In this document: positions 51,480 to 59,667 of the stretch, in pieces
How positions within the stretch are numbered: position 1 is the stretch's first letter
Layout: every line of letters begins with the position of its first letter
NCBI RefSeq assembly: GCF_001612885.1
Contig: NZ_BDBH01000015.1
Span: forward strand, 62,001-126,000
Length of the DNA: 64,000 bases
From: Nocardia harenae NBRC 108248
GTDB lineage: Bacteria > Actinomycetota > Actinomycetes > Mycobacteriales > Mycobacteriaceae
Direction of reading: 5' to 3'
The notes under the pieces: generated by a model
What the model was told of the DNA's origin: nothing
Database searches by the model: none
The model's input: only the letters and a program-made list of their open reading frames with translations
Position numbers and translations under genes: made by a program

Positions 51480-51920
51480 ATGGCCGCTCATCCGGCAGGG
51501 CCCGGTGCCGATCGCCCGTGCCGCCCGGAGCCCGATCTGGTCGCGCCCGGAACCGGTGCGGCGGTGTGCTTCTCGGAGGCCAGGCTGCGGCGCGACATCA
51601 CGCTGCTCACGGTCGGCGGCGAGATCGACCTCTCCACCGCGCCGGTGCTGAAGGCGCGGCTCAGCGCCGCCGCCGACGGAGCGGGCACGCTGGTCGTCGA
51701 CCTGACGCCGGTGACCTTCCTCGCCGCCGCCGGGCTGCGAGTGCTGCTCGACGCGCAGTGCGCCGCCGACCGCTCGCAGCTGCGGCTGGTCTGGATCACC
51801 GGGGCGAGGCCGGTGGAACGGGCGGTCGAGATCGGCGGAGCTGGGGACCGGCTGCGCCGGGTCTCCTCGCTCGCCACCATCATCGGGCATCGGGAACGCC
51901 GCATGCCGGCGACCGGCTGA
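51480..51920 (+). CDS. STAS-domain anti-sigma factor antagonist-like protein
   Basis: 146 residues with a ~40-residue Pro-rich N-terminus and a STAS domain (LLTVGGEIDLSTAPVLKARL, GTLVVDLTPVTFLAAAGLRVLL). Here SFLDSSG-type phosphorylation reads TFLAAAG, so the usual phospho-Ser position is Ala. A non-phosphorylatable antagonist could act constitutively. ATG 51480 has GAGGAG five bases ahead. No anti-sigma kinase is next door. Confidence 0.8.
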   Translation: MAAHPAGPGADRPCRPEPDLVAPGTGAAVCFSEARLRRDITLLTVGGEIDLSTAPVLKARLSAAADGAGTLVVDLTPVTFLAAAGLRVLLDAQCAADRSQLRLVWITGARPVERAVEIGGAGDRLRRVSSLATIIGHRERRMPATG

Positions 51921-51983
51921 CCGATCGCCGGCATGCGGTCCGGCGTCTCCGGCCGCGGGTTCGGCGAAACCCGCGGCCGGAGA
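51901..51983. terminator. Two hairpins between convergent STAS and DoxX genes
   Basis: GCATGCCGGCG / CGCCGGCATGC (51901-51911, 51926-51936) straddles the STAS stop codon. A perfect 16-bp stem TCTCCGGCCGCGGGTT / AACCCGCGGCCGGAGA (51946-51961, 51968-51983) follows. The second is a probable bidirectional terminator. Confidence 0.8.
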
Positions 51984-51991
51984 ACTCCGCC

Positions 51992-53413
51992 TCAGCGCAG
52001 CCGGGCCTCGGCCCGGTCGCGCGCCACCTCGGCGCGGGCCCTGGCCAGCTCGGCCAGGTGCACGCTGCGGTCGCGAGCCAGCTCGGCCCGCGAGCGCGCG
52101 GCGTCGCCGAGTTCGGGCGCCCGCTCGCGGGCGATCTCGGCCAGCCGGGCGCTGCGCTCGCGCGCGGTGAGCGCCTGTTCGCGGGCCGCGTCGGCCAGCT
52201 CCGGCGCGCGCTTGCGCGCCTTCTTCGCCGCCCGGCGGCCGCGCTTCTTCGCGGTGTCGGCGAGTTCGGGAGCCCGCTTGCGAGCGGTGTCGGCCCAATC
52301 GCCGCCGCGATCCCTGGCCAGCTCGGCCCAGTCGATGCCGCGATCCTTGGCGGTGTCGGCGAGGTCGGAACCCCGGTCCTTCGCCAGCGCCGCCCAGGTC
52401 GCGCCGCGGCCCTTCGCGGTGTCGGCCAGATCCGAACCTCGGTCCTTGGCCAGGTCCGCGAACTTCGCGCCGCGATCCTTGGCGGTGTCGGCGAGGTCGG
52501 CGCCTCGGTCCCTGGCCACTTCGGCCCAGTCCGAGCCGCGATCCTTCGCGATGTCGGCGAACTTCGCGCCCCGGTCCCTGGCGACGTCGGCCAGCTCGGC
52601 ACCGCGCTCGCGGGCCGCATCGGCCAGCACCGGCGCCCGCTTGCGCGCCTTCTTGGCCGCCCTCCGGCTCTGCTTGCGCGCGGTCTCGGCCCAGTCGCCG
52701 CCACGGTCCCTGGCGATCTCGGCGAGATCGGAGCCACGGTCCTTGGCGACCTCGGCCCAGTCCGCACCGCGATCCTTGGCGACCTCGGCCAGCTCAGCGC
52801 CGCGATCCTTGGCGACCTCGGCGATCACCGCACCCTTGGCGCCCGCGGTGCCCGCGATGCTGCGCGCCGCCTCGGCGACCTCGTGCGCGTGCTTGCGCAA
52901 CGCGTCGCCGGTGCCGTCGGAGCTCGCCCCGATCGGCAGCGCCGCCGAGACAGTGGCGGCGGCGTTCTTCGCGGCCCGCCTGCCACGCCACCCCAGCGAG
53001 GGCTTGCCCTCGGTGTCGGCGCTGGCGATCATCAGCCCGCCGAGCAGCGCCACGTCCTTCAGGAACGCGGCCCGCTTCGCGGACTTGCGATCGGGATCCT
53101 CCTCGGCCCAGAAATCCTGCTCGGTGATCGTGGCCGGGACCACCGTCGCGGCCAGCACCAGCGCCGCGAGCCGCGGCGCCTTCCCGAGCGCGAGCAGTGT
53201 GCCCGCGCTCACCTGGGCGGCGGCATTTACCTTGACCAGCGTGGCGGTGTCGGACGGCAACTTGGTGGCGACATCCTCGGGCAGCGTGCGCTGGCCCTTC
53301 TGCACGAGGTCGGTCGCTGCCTTCACCCGCGGTTCCGGATTGCGCAGGGTGTCGATCCCGTCCACGACGAACGCACTGGCCAGCAAGGGTCGCGCGAGTC
53401 GGCGCAACAACAT
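51992..53413 (-). CDS. DoxX-family membrane protein with a long 11-residue-repeat tail
   Basis: 473 residues. The first ~135 match DoxX-type proteins (LLRRLARPLLASAFVVDGID, AALVLAATVVPATITEQDFW, LKDVALLGGLMIASAD). From residue 199 the chain consists of 19 consecutive 11-residue units of the type EVAKDRGADWA, then looser repeats to the end. The units are strongly charged with a hydrophobic stripe, so a very long amphipathic or right-handed coiled helix is predicted. It could lie on a membrane or lipid droplet. ATG 53413 is chosen as the natural DoxX start. It is divergent from the DUF6319-like gene. Confidence 0.82.
   Translation of the reverse strand: MLLRRLARPLLASAFVVDGIDTLRNPEPRVKAATDLVQKGQRTLPEDVATKLPSDTATLVKVNAAAQVSAGTLLALGKAPRLAALVLAATVVPATITEQDFWAEEDPDRKSAKRAAFLKDVALLGGLMIASADTEGKPSLGWRGRRAAKNAAATVSAALPIGASSDGTGDALRKHAHEVAEAARSIAGTAGAKGAVIAEVAKDRGAELAEVAKDRGADWAEVAKDRGSDLAEIARDRGGDWAETARKQSRRAAKKARKRAPVLADAARERGAELADVARDRGAKFADIAKDRGSDWAEVARDRGADLADTAKDRGAKFADLAKDRGSDLADTAKGRGATWAALAKDRGSDLADTAKDRGIDWAELARDRGGDWADTARKRAPELADTAKKRGRRAAKKARKRAPELADAAREQALTARERSARLAEIARERAPELGDAARSRAELARDRSVHLAELARARAEVARDRAEARLR
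52193..52819 (-). repeat. 19 tandem 33-bp coding repeats (11-residue units)
   Basis: Each unit encodes variants of xxAKDRGxDxA: EVAKDRGAELA, EVAKDRGADWA, EVAKDRGSDLA, DTAKDRGAKFA and so on. Two copies of a longer variant block (ARKRAPxLA, KKARKRAPELA) interrupt the series, which suggests duplication of multi-unit blocks. The phase never breaks over 209 residues. Confidence 0.9.
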
Positions 53414-53570
53414 GACAGAACCCCTTCCTCGATGGATACGGACCGGGTTCCCGCCCCCGCCGCCCTCAAACGGGGACCGTTCCGCCCGGCTCGGTGCCCA
53501 TCTGTCGGTGCCGTGCGGCATCATCGACGCACAGCCGCCACCACCAACGCAGATTGCTCGGAGCCCGCCA

Positions 53571-54476
53571 ATGCCCTCGCCACGTAACCGGCCGAAGCCC
53601 CTGTCCGACAGCGAGATCCAACAGATCGCGGCGGAGATAGCCGCGGGCAGGCCGCCGATGGTGTGGTTCACCGCGGCGGCGGTCGGCGTTCCGGAGGGCA
53701 GATCGGGCAAGGTGCTCTCCCTCGGTGATCCTTCCGATGGTGATTTCCTGCAGGTCAAGCCAACGGGGTCGAAGGACGTGCTGTCCTTCTCGCCGGTCGA
53801 GGTGACGCTGGTCAAGCCCGCGCGGCCGGCCAGGGTGGCGCCGGCCAAGGCACCGGCCGCGTCCGGTGCGGCCGGGCCCGGCTCGACGTCCGGCGCCGCC
53901 GCCTCCGGCTCGGCTCCCGGCGCGGCCGGGTCCGGCTCGGCTCCCGGTGCGGCCGGGTCCGGCTCGGCCTCCGGTGCCGGTGCAGTCGGCTCGAGGGCGG
54001 GTACCGCAGGTTCCGCGGCGTCCGGGGCAGCCCCGCCCCGCTCCGCCCCGGCGCCCGCGGGCGGCGCGCCCGCGAATACTGTTGCCCCGACACCCACCCC
54101 CAGGGAGGACACCCCCGTGACGCAGCCGACCACGGCCCCCAAGCCCGCCACCCCGGCGGCCGCCGCCGAGCCCAAGCCGCGCCCGGCCAAGGCGACGGCC
54201 CGCAAGGCGAAGACGCCGGAGGTCACCATCACGCTCAACGGCACCGCCGAGGGCGAGTGGACGGTCGACGTGGTGAGCGGCAAGAAGCGCACGGTCCGCG
54301 GCCTGGCCATCAGCACCACCGCTGTCTCCCAGGCGGCCAAGATCCTGCACCCCGAGGTCGAGGAGGTCGTGGCAGGCATCCTCGAGGCCGTCCGCCGCGA
54401 CCAGCAGGCCAAGGTGGCCCAGCTCCAAGCCGAACTGGAACAGGCGAGAAAACTCCTCACCGAACTCGGCGACTGA
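53571..54476 (+). CDS. DUF6319-like protein with Ala/Gly/Ser-rich linker
   Basis: 301 residues. The conserved N-terminal module shows LSDSEIQQIAAEIAAGRPP, WFTAAAVGVPEGRSGKV and DFLQVKPTGSKDVLSFSP. A ~110-residue Gly/Ser/Ala/Pro linker with SGSAPGAAG repeats follows. The C-terminal module (VTITLNGTAEGEWTVDVVSG) ends in a coiled-coil (AKVAQLQAELEQARKLLTEL). It is probably a nucleoid- or cytosol-located structural protein, but its role is unknown. It is divergent from the hendecad protein. Confidence 0.7.
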   Translation: MPSPRNRPKPLSDSEIQQIAAEIAAGRPPMVWFTAAAVGVPEGRSGKVLSLGDPSDGDFLQVKPTGSKDVLSFSPVEVTLVKPARPARVAPAKAPAASGAAGPGSTSGAAASGSAPGAAGSGSAPGAAGSGSASGAGAVGSRAGTAGSAASGAAPPRSAPAPAGGAPANTVAPTPTPREDTPVTQPTTAPKPATPAAAAEPKPRPAKATARKAKTPEVTITLNGTAEGEWTVDVVSGKKRTVRGLAISTTAVSQAAKILHPEVEEVVAGILEAVRRDQQAKVAQLQAELEQARKLLTELGD

Positions 54477-54529
54477 CGAACCAGTCCCCTCGAGCCCCCA
54501 CCCCGAACCAGCCAACCAGGGGGCGAGTC

Positions 54530-56128
54530 TTACGAGCCCCGTTCGCGGCCCGTCTCGTCGTTCAGCACTCGAAGCGCATGCGCCGAAGGCGCGAGTCTCG
54601 AGTGCTGAACGGCGAGACTTCCCAGGGCCGCGAACTCGCCCGGCGAAGGCCGGGCCATCGACACAGCGCCGCGAACTCGCCCGGCGAAGCCGGGCACATC
54701 GAACACCGCGTACCCGAGCGAACGCTCCTTGGCGTGGTACATCGCCGAATCGGCTTCGCGCAGCAGTTCGTAGGCGCTCGCGTCGAAGCGGCGTGGCCCG
54801 TCGCAGGCGATGCCGATGCTGGCGGTGATCGGGATCTCCCCGACGCTCAGCTCGAACGGCCGCACGAAGGCGGTGAGCAGCCGCTCGGCCAGCGCACCGG
54901 CCTGCTCCCGGTCCAGCGGGGCGAGGACCACGAACTCGTCGCCGCCGTACCGCGCGGCGACGTCGCGGTTGCCGACGACCCGGCGGATCCGGGAGGCGGC
55001 ATTGGCGATCAGCTCGTCCCCGACGGCGTGGCCGTAGCTGTCGTTGACCAGCTTGAAGCCGTCCAGGTCGAGGAAGAGCACGCACAGCGGGTGCTCGGGC
55101 CAGCGCCCGAGTCTGCGCAGCAGCGCCGTGCGGTTGAGCAGCCCGGTGAGCATGTCGTGGTCGGCCTGGTACTGCGCCCTGCGCTCGCTGCGGGCGCTGC
55201 GCACGATGGCGCGCTCGCTGCGCACGAGCACCCCGATCAGCATGAGCGCGAAGAGCGTGGAGACCACCATCCGATCCAGGAAGGTCGGACTGGAGCCGAC
55301 CACCGGCACCAGCGCGGCCACGATCAGCGCCACCGCGATCATGCTGGCGCGCTGCCGCGAGTGCTGCGGGTGGATGTGCCGCGGGGTGGTGAGCGCGGTC
55401 ATGGTGGGGTGCACCGCGGCCACCCCGACCGTGAGGTACGCCACCAGCAGCGACGCCTGCAGCACGTCGTGGTCGACCAGCCGGGCACCGACGGTGTCCA
55501 GGCTGTAGCCGAGATCGCCGAGGAGGATGGCGAGCAGCCCGAGGTGCAGCAGCCGCCGGGACGGCTCCGGGCTTCCGGTCGCCATCGAGTAGGCCACCAG
55601 CGTCAGCAGCAGCGCGTCCAGCACCGGGTACGCCGCCGCGATCAGCGCCACCGCACCCGGCCCGGACGAGCTCAGGATGGGCGAGATGAGGAAGGTCCAG
55701 GAGGCGAGCAGCGCGCCGAGCCCGATCAGCCCGGAGTCGAGCAGCAGGTCGTGGTTGGCCCGCGCCTGCCGCGGCCGCAGCCAGAGCGTCGCCGCCGCGC
55801 CGATTCCGGCGTATCCGGTCAGCGTGCAGATGTCGTCCAGCGGCTGCTGCCCGGCGCCGCGCAGCGTGGTGCCCGCCGCGAAGGCCACCGCCGAGCCGGA
55901 GAGCAGGTACCAGGGCAGCGGGTGGGCCGGGCGGTACCGCCACAGCCCGAACCCGATCATGCCGAGCGAGCCGAGCACGACGAACGCGGCGGCGCCGAAG
56001 GCCACCGGGCCGGAGCCCGCCAGCAGGTGCACTCCGATGGCGGCGCCGCCCGCCGCCAGCAGCAGCGCGCAGCACGCGGCCCCCGGCTGCACGGGCTTCC
56101 CGGCCGGTCGTCCGTCGTGCACGTTCAT
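54530..56128 (-). CDS. Membrane diguanylate cyclase (GGDEF)
   Basis: 532 residues. Eight or more membrane helices cover residues ~18-310, a MASE-like sensor of unknown ligand. The GGDEF domain (~330-490) has DHDMLTGLLNRTALLRRLGR, FLDLDGFKLVNDSYGHAVGD and the intact active site ARYGGDEFVVLAP. It makes c-di-GMP from GTP. After YAVFDVPGF the natural domain ends, and the last ~50 residues are encoded by an interspersed repeat. Its ATG overlaps the preceding gene's stop by one base, so expression is coupled to the acyltransferase and decarboxylase. Confidence 0.9.
   Translation of the reverse strand: MNVHDGRPAGKPVQPGAACCALLLAAGGAAIGVHLLAGSGPVAFGAAAFVVLGSLGMIGFGLWRYRPAHPLPWYLLSGSAVAFAAGTTLRGAGQQPLDDICTLTGYAGIGAAATLWLRPRQARANHDLLLDSGLIGLGALLASWTFLISPILSSSGPGAVALIAAAYPVLDALLLTLVAYSMATGSPEPSRRLLHLGLLAILLGDLGYSLDTVGARLVDHDVLQASLLVAYLTVGVAAVHPTMTALTTPRHIHPQHSRQRASMIAVALIVAALVPVVGSSPTFLDRMVVSTLFALMLIGVLVRSERAIVRSARSERRAQYQADHDMLTGLLNRTALLRRLGRWPEHPLCVLFLDLDGFKLVNDSYGHAVGDELIANAASRIRRVVGNRDVAARYGGDEFVVLAPLDREQAGALAERLLTAFVRPFELSVGEIPITASIGIACDGPRRFDASAYELLREADSAMYHAKERSLGYAVFDVPGFAGRVRGAVSMARPSPGEFAALGSLAVQHSRLAPSAHALRVLNDETGRERGS
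54540..54695. repeat. Interspersed structured repeat, copy B
   Basis: It shares the plan of copy A: GTTCGCGGCCCGTCTCG at one end, GCCCGGCGAAG(G)CCGGGC at the other. The inner 12-bp stem is TTCAGCACTCGA (54561-54572) / TCGAGTGCTGAA (54598-54609). The 3' unit CCGCGAACTCGCCCGGCGAA is duplicated (54628-54655, 54669-54695). It overlaps the end of the GGDEF gene. Confidence 0.75.
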
Positions 56129-56697
56129 CAGCCCCCCTCGGTCGCGCCGTTCCCGGTGAACCGTGCCGCGTAGTAGATCTGGGAATCCTCCACCGCCACA
56201 TCGACGCTCGCCCGCTCGTCCAGCGCTGCCCTGATGCCGTCCGCGAACGAGAAGCGAGTGTTGTTGTACGAGCAGATATCCCAGCCGACCACCGCGCGCT
56301 CGGCCACGAGTACCCGAACCACTGATTCGATCATGACATGGAACGCGGCGCCGTGCCGGGCGCTCGGTGCAACGAGGGTGAAACCCGCGTAGAAGATCGC
56401 GTTGCGCGCGGCGTGTTCCGGGTATCGCGCGGCGAAGTACTCGGGGCTGATCCAGGGCACCGTCTCCAGGCAGCGGGTCAGCGTGGTGACGCCGATCGGC
56501 TCGCCCGACGGCAGCCGGGCCACGTGCTTGTGCACCCGTGGGTCCACCATCTCCTCGCGAAACTCGCTGGGATGCAACACCTGCCGGGCGGCGGCGCTGG
56601 CCCGCAGCGGGCCGAATGCCTCCTCGTAGACGTCCTGGAAGAGCGCGATCTGCGGCTCGGGGACGCTGCCCTCCACGGTCACGTGCAGCCCGCTCAC
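56128..56697 (-). CDS. GNAT-like acyltransferase (substrate unknown)
   Basis: 189 residues. The layout recalls N-acyl amino-acid synthase/FeeM-like GNAT proteins: a FQDVYEEAFGPLRASAAARQ start, LHPSEFREEMVDPRVHKHVA, a central PIGVTTLTRCLETVPWISPE, then ARNAIFYAGFTLV and late AERAVVGWDICSYNN. The GTG overlaps the decarboxylase stop by four bases (GTGA). Given the operon, an amine product of the decarboxylase is a plausible acceptor. The family call is tentative. Confidence 0.6.
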   Translation of the reverse strand: MSGLHVTVEGSVPEPQIALFQDVYEEAFGPLRASAAARQVLHPSEFREEMVDPRVHKHVARLPSGEPIGVTTLTRCLETVPWISPEYFAARYPEHAARNAIFYAGFTLVAPSARHGAAFHVMIESVVRVLVAERAVVGWDICSYNNTRFSFADGIRAALDERASVDVAVEDSQIYYAARFTGNGATEGG

Positions 56698-57296
56698 CGG
56701 GCGCCGTCCCAGCCCGCGGCCCGGTAGGCGGCGAGCACCAGCGCGCAGGCCGGCTCGGCGACCGCGCGAATCTCGGTGACGCACAGCTGGATCGGGCCGA
56801 AACCGGCACCACGGCGGCGAGCCATGTCGACGAGGCTGGCCCGGATCAGCGCCTCCACCTCGGCCGCGCTCCCGGCCTCGTGCTCGACGAAGAGCCCGGA
56901 GCCGTCGGCGCGCAGCACCCAGCCGACGCCCGCGGCGACCCGCGCGCCCGGCGCCGCGGTGTGCGCGGCGTAGACGCAGTACAGCCGGTCGCCCCAGGCG
57001 ATCGGCTTGCGCACCCGCGCCCCGCGCACCAGCCGGGCGCGCGGCGGGATCACCGAGGAGAGCCGGATCAGGTTCGCCTCGCCGACGCCGAGCTCGCGCA
57101 GCGCCGCGTCGAAGGCCGCCAGCGCGGTCGGGCCGCGCCCGGTCGCCGCGCCGACCTCGATGGTCAGTGGTATACCGGACGACCCGGCCGCGCGGGCGGG
57201 CCTGCTCGCCGGGGTGCGTAATCGCTCCACCCACGGCAGCCCGAGCAGCGCGCTCCGCTGGGCCAGGACCGCTCCGCGCGCGGTGATGTGCATCAT
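56694..57296 (-). CDS. Pyruvoyl-dependent arginine decarboxylase-like protein
   Basis: 200 residues. The core VGEANLIRLSSVIPPRARLV contains the Ser80-Ser81 pair at which this family self-cleaves to create the pyruvoyl cofactor. ATGRGPTALAAFDAALRELG precedes it. GVGWVLRADGSGLFVEHEAG carries the glutamate-containing second half. The family converts arginine to agmatine, but the substrate pocket cannot be checked here. It is the first gene of the overlapping three-gene operon. ATG 57296 has GGAGG upstream and starts MMHITARGAV. Confidence 0.8.
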   Translation of the reverse strand: MMHITARGAVLAQRSALLGLPWVERLRTPASRPARAAGSSGIPLTIEVGAATGRGPTALAAFDAALRELGVGEANLIRLSSVIPPRARLVRGARVRKPIAWGDRLYCVYAAHTAAPGARVAAGVGWVLRADGSGLFVEHEAGSAAEVEALIRASLVDMARRRGAGFGPIQLCVTEIRAVAEPACALVLAAYRAAGWDGAR

Positions 57297-57557
57297 GGTG
57301 CCCCTCCGATTCCCCCGGCCCGCCGGATGCGCGGGCCGTGTTCGCAACGAATTCGACTGTGCGCCAACTCGGCCGGGTTCGCAGCCCGGTTCGCCGGATC
57401 GGTGTCGCCGCCTTCGCGGTGCACACCCCTTCCGGCCTGCGGTGATGGAGCTTCGACTGCGTCTGGGCGACTGTCCAGGATTTCTCCCACTGCGGAGCCC
57501 CCTCGTGGTGCACAATCTCCGGACAGGACCCGAATCAGGTTCGACAGGAGGAATGCA

Positions 57558-59318
57558 GTGCCGCTTCCCGACTCATCCGTGTTGTCCTCCGTTCCACCGG
57601 CAGTCCCCTTACCGGCCGACACGGCCGTGCTCGCCGCCGACACCCTCCGGCTGGACGCGGGCGCCGTTGACTACGCGCTGGTCGCGCTCTACTTCGTCTT
57701 CGTCCTCGGCATCGGGCTGCTGGCGCGGCAGCGCGTCTCGTCCAGCATCGACTTCTTCCTCTCCGGCCGTTCGCTGCCCGCCTGGGTGACCGGCCTCGCC
57801 TTCATCTCGGCGAACCTCGGCGCGGTCGAGATCATGGGCATGTCGGCCAACGGCGCCGAGTACGGCTTCCCGACCTTCCACTACTTCTGGATCGGCGCCA
57901 TCCCCGCCATGCTCTTCCTCGGCGTGGTCATGATGCCCTTCTACTACGGCTCCAAGGTGCGCTCGGTGCCGGAGTTCATGCGCAGGCGCTTCGGCACCGG
58001 CGCGCACCTGGTGAACGCGCTCAGCTTCGCGGTGGCGCAGATCCTGATCGCCGGCGTGAACCTGTACCTGCTCGGCACCATCCTGAACGTGCTGCTCGGC
58101 TGGCCGCTCTGGGTCTCGGTGGTGGTCGCCGCGGTGATCGTGCTCTCCTACATCACGCTGGGCGGGCTCTCGGCCGCCATCTACAACGAGGTGCTGCAGT
58201 TCTTCGTGATCGTCGCGGCGCTGCTGCCGCTCACCCTGGTCGGGCTGCACAAGGCGGGCGGTTGGAGCGGGCTGAAGGAGCGGGTCATCGACTCGCCCGG
58301 CGGCGCCGCGCAGCTGGAGTCCTGGCCGGGCAACGCGCTGAGCGGGTTCAGCAACAACTTCCTGTCGATCCTCGGCATCGTCTTCGGCCTCGGCTTCGTG
58401 CTCTCCTTCGGCTACTGGACCACGAACTTCGTCGAGGTGCAGCGGGCCATGGCCACGCACTCCATCTCGGCGGCGCGGCGCACCCCGATCATCGGCGCCT
58501 ACCCCAAGATGTTCATCCCGCTGATCGTCGTGATCCCGGGCATGATCAGCGCGGTGCTGGTGCCGGAGATGGCCGAGTACAAGGCGCAACGCGCGGCCAA
58601 CCCGGACTTCACCGGCGACACCTCGTACAACCAGGCGCTGCTCTACCTGATGAAGGACGTCTTGCCGAACGGGCTGCTCGGCGTCGGCCTGGCCGGGCTG
58701 CTCGCCGCGTTCATGGCCGGTATGGCCGCGAACGTCTCCGCGTTCAACACGGTGTTCAGCTTCGACCTGTGGCAGCAGTACGTGAAGAAGGATCGGCCGG
58801 ACGGCTACTACCTGAAGGTGGGCCGGATCGCGACGATCGGCGCCACGGTGGCCGCGGTCTTCACCGCCTTCATCGCGGGCGGCTTCGCCAACATCATGGA
58901 CTACCTGCAGACGCTCTTCAGCTTCTTCAACGCGCCGCTCTTCGCGACCTTCATCCTCGGCATGTTCTGGAAGCGGATGACCCCGACCGCGGGCTGGGCC
59001 GGGCTGGTCGCCGGTACCGGCTCCGCCATCTTCGTCTTCCTGCTGAACGAGACCGGGGTGATCTCGCTCTCCGGGCAGGGGGCGAGCTTCGTGGCCGCGG
59101 GCACGGCGTTCGTCGTCGACATCGTGGTGAGCGTGGTGGTCACCCAGTTCACCGCGCCGAAGCCGGCCGCCGAACTGGCCGGGCTGGTGTACTCGGAGAC
59201 GCCGAAGGAGATGCGCACCGATCCCGACGCCGACTCCCTGCCCTGGTACCAGCGCCCGGTGCTGCTCGCAGGCATCGCCCTGGTGCTGGTCATCGCGCTG
59301 AACATCTTCGTCGGATAA
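57558..59318 (+). CDS. Sodium:solute symporter (SSS family)
   Basis: 586 residues with about 13-14 membrane helices of the LeuT fold. The family signature is GLAFISANLGAVEIMGMSAN plus GSKVRSVPEFMRRRFG, and VGLAGLLAAFMAGMAANVSA occurs in the second half. It imports an unknown organic solute with Na+. The GTG has AGGAGG six bases ahead. A small membrane protein follows at 12 bases and looks like its partner. Confidence 0.88.
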   Translation: MPLPDSSVLSSVPPAVPLPADTAVLAADTLRLDAGAVDYALVALYFVFVLGIGLLARQRVSSSIDFFLSGRSLPAWVTGLAFISANLGAVEIMGMSANGAEYGFPTFHYFWIGAIPAMLFLGVVMMPFYYGSKVRSVPEFMRRRFGTGAHLVNALSFAVAQILIAGVNLYLLGTILNVLLGWPLWVSVVVAAVIVLSYITLGGLSAAIYNEVLQFFVIVAALLPLTLVGLHKAGGWSGLKERVIDSPGGAAQLESWPGNALSGFSNNFLSILGIVFGLGFVLSFGYWTTNFVEVQRAMATHSISAARRTPIIGAYPKMFIPLIVVIPGMISAVLVPEMAEYKAQRAANPDFTGDTSYNQALLYLMKDVLPNGLLGVGLAGLLAAFMAGMAANVSAFNTVFSFDLWQQYVKKDRPDGYYLKVGRIATIGATVAAVFTAFIAGGFANIMDYLQTLFSFFNAPLFATFILGMFWKRMTPTAGWAGLVAGTGSAIFVFLLNETGVISLSGQGASFVAAGTAFVVDIVVSVVVTQFTAPKPAAELAGLVYSETPKEMRTDPDADSLPWYQRPVLLAGIALVLVIALNIFVG

Positions 59319-59330
59319 GGAGCTCCCCCG

Positions 59331-59600
59331 ATGCTTTTCGACATCCGCACCATCGTCGGCTCGCTGCTGAGCATCTACGGCGTGGTCCTGCTCGTCACCG
59401 GGCTGGTGCACAACACCGCGGCCGAGCAGGCCAAGACCGGCGGCTGGAACGTCAACCTGTGGAGCGGGATCGGCCTGGTGGTGGTCGGGCTGGCCTTCAT
59501 CGCCTGGGTGCTGCTGCGCCCGGTCGAGGAGCTGGCGTCCACCCCGCCCGCCGACCCGGAGACCCCGCTCGACCCGGAGGGGATCGCGCCCGCCAAGTAG
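59331..59600 (+). CDS. Small membrane protein, symporter partner (89 aa)
   Basis: Two membrane helices (IVGSLLSIYGVVLLVTGLVH and IGLVVVGLAFIAWVLL) with a short cytosolic Pro-rich tail. It sits 12 bases after the symporter and before a terminator, so it is probably an accessory subunit. Confidence 0.75.
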   Translation: MLFDIRTIVGSLLSIYGVVLLVTGLVHNTAAEQAKTGGWNVNLWSGIGLVVVGLAFIAWVLLRPVEELASTPPADPETPLDPEGIAPAK

Positions 59601-59607
59601 CACACGG

Positions 59608-59650
59608 CGAGGGCCCCGGCCGCGGATGTACTCCGCGGCCGGGGCCCTCG
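59608..59650. terminator. 19-bp perfect hairpin terminator
   Basis: CGAGGGCCCCGGCCGCGGA pairs with TCCGCGGCCGGGGCCCTCG around TGTAC, eight bases after the small membrane gene. It serves this operon and the convergent SRPBCC gene. Confidence 0.85.
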
Positions 59651-59667
59651 TGCTGTCCGGGTTCGGA

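Noticed and set aside
52193..52819. A CRISPR-like array
   Set aside because: The 33-bp units are contiguous, vary by codon substitution and keep a reading frame, and no spacers or cas genes are present.
51933..53500. A long plus-strand frame rich in SAPRSLA repeats upstream of the DUF6319-like gene
   Set aside because: It is the antisense translation of the 33-bp coding repeats of the DoxX/hendecad gene; the real plus-strand gene starts at 53571.
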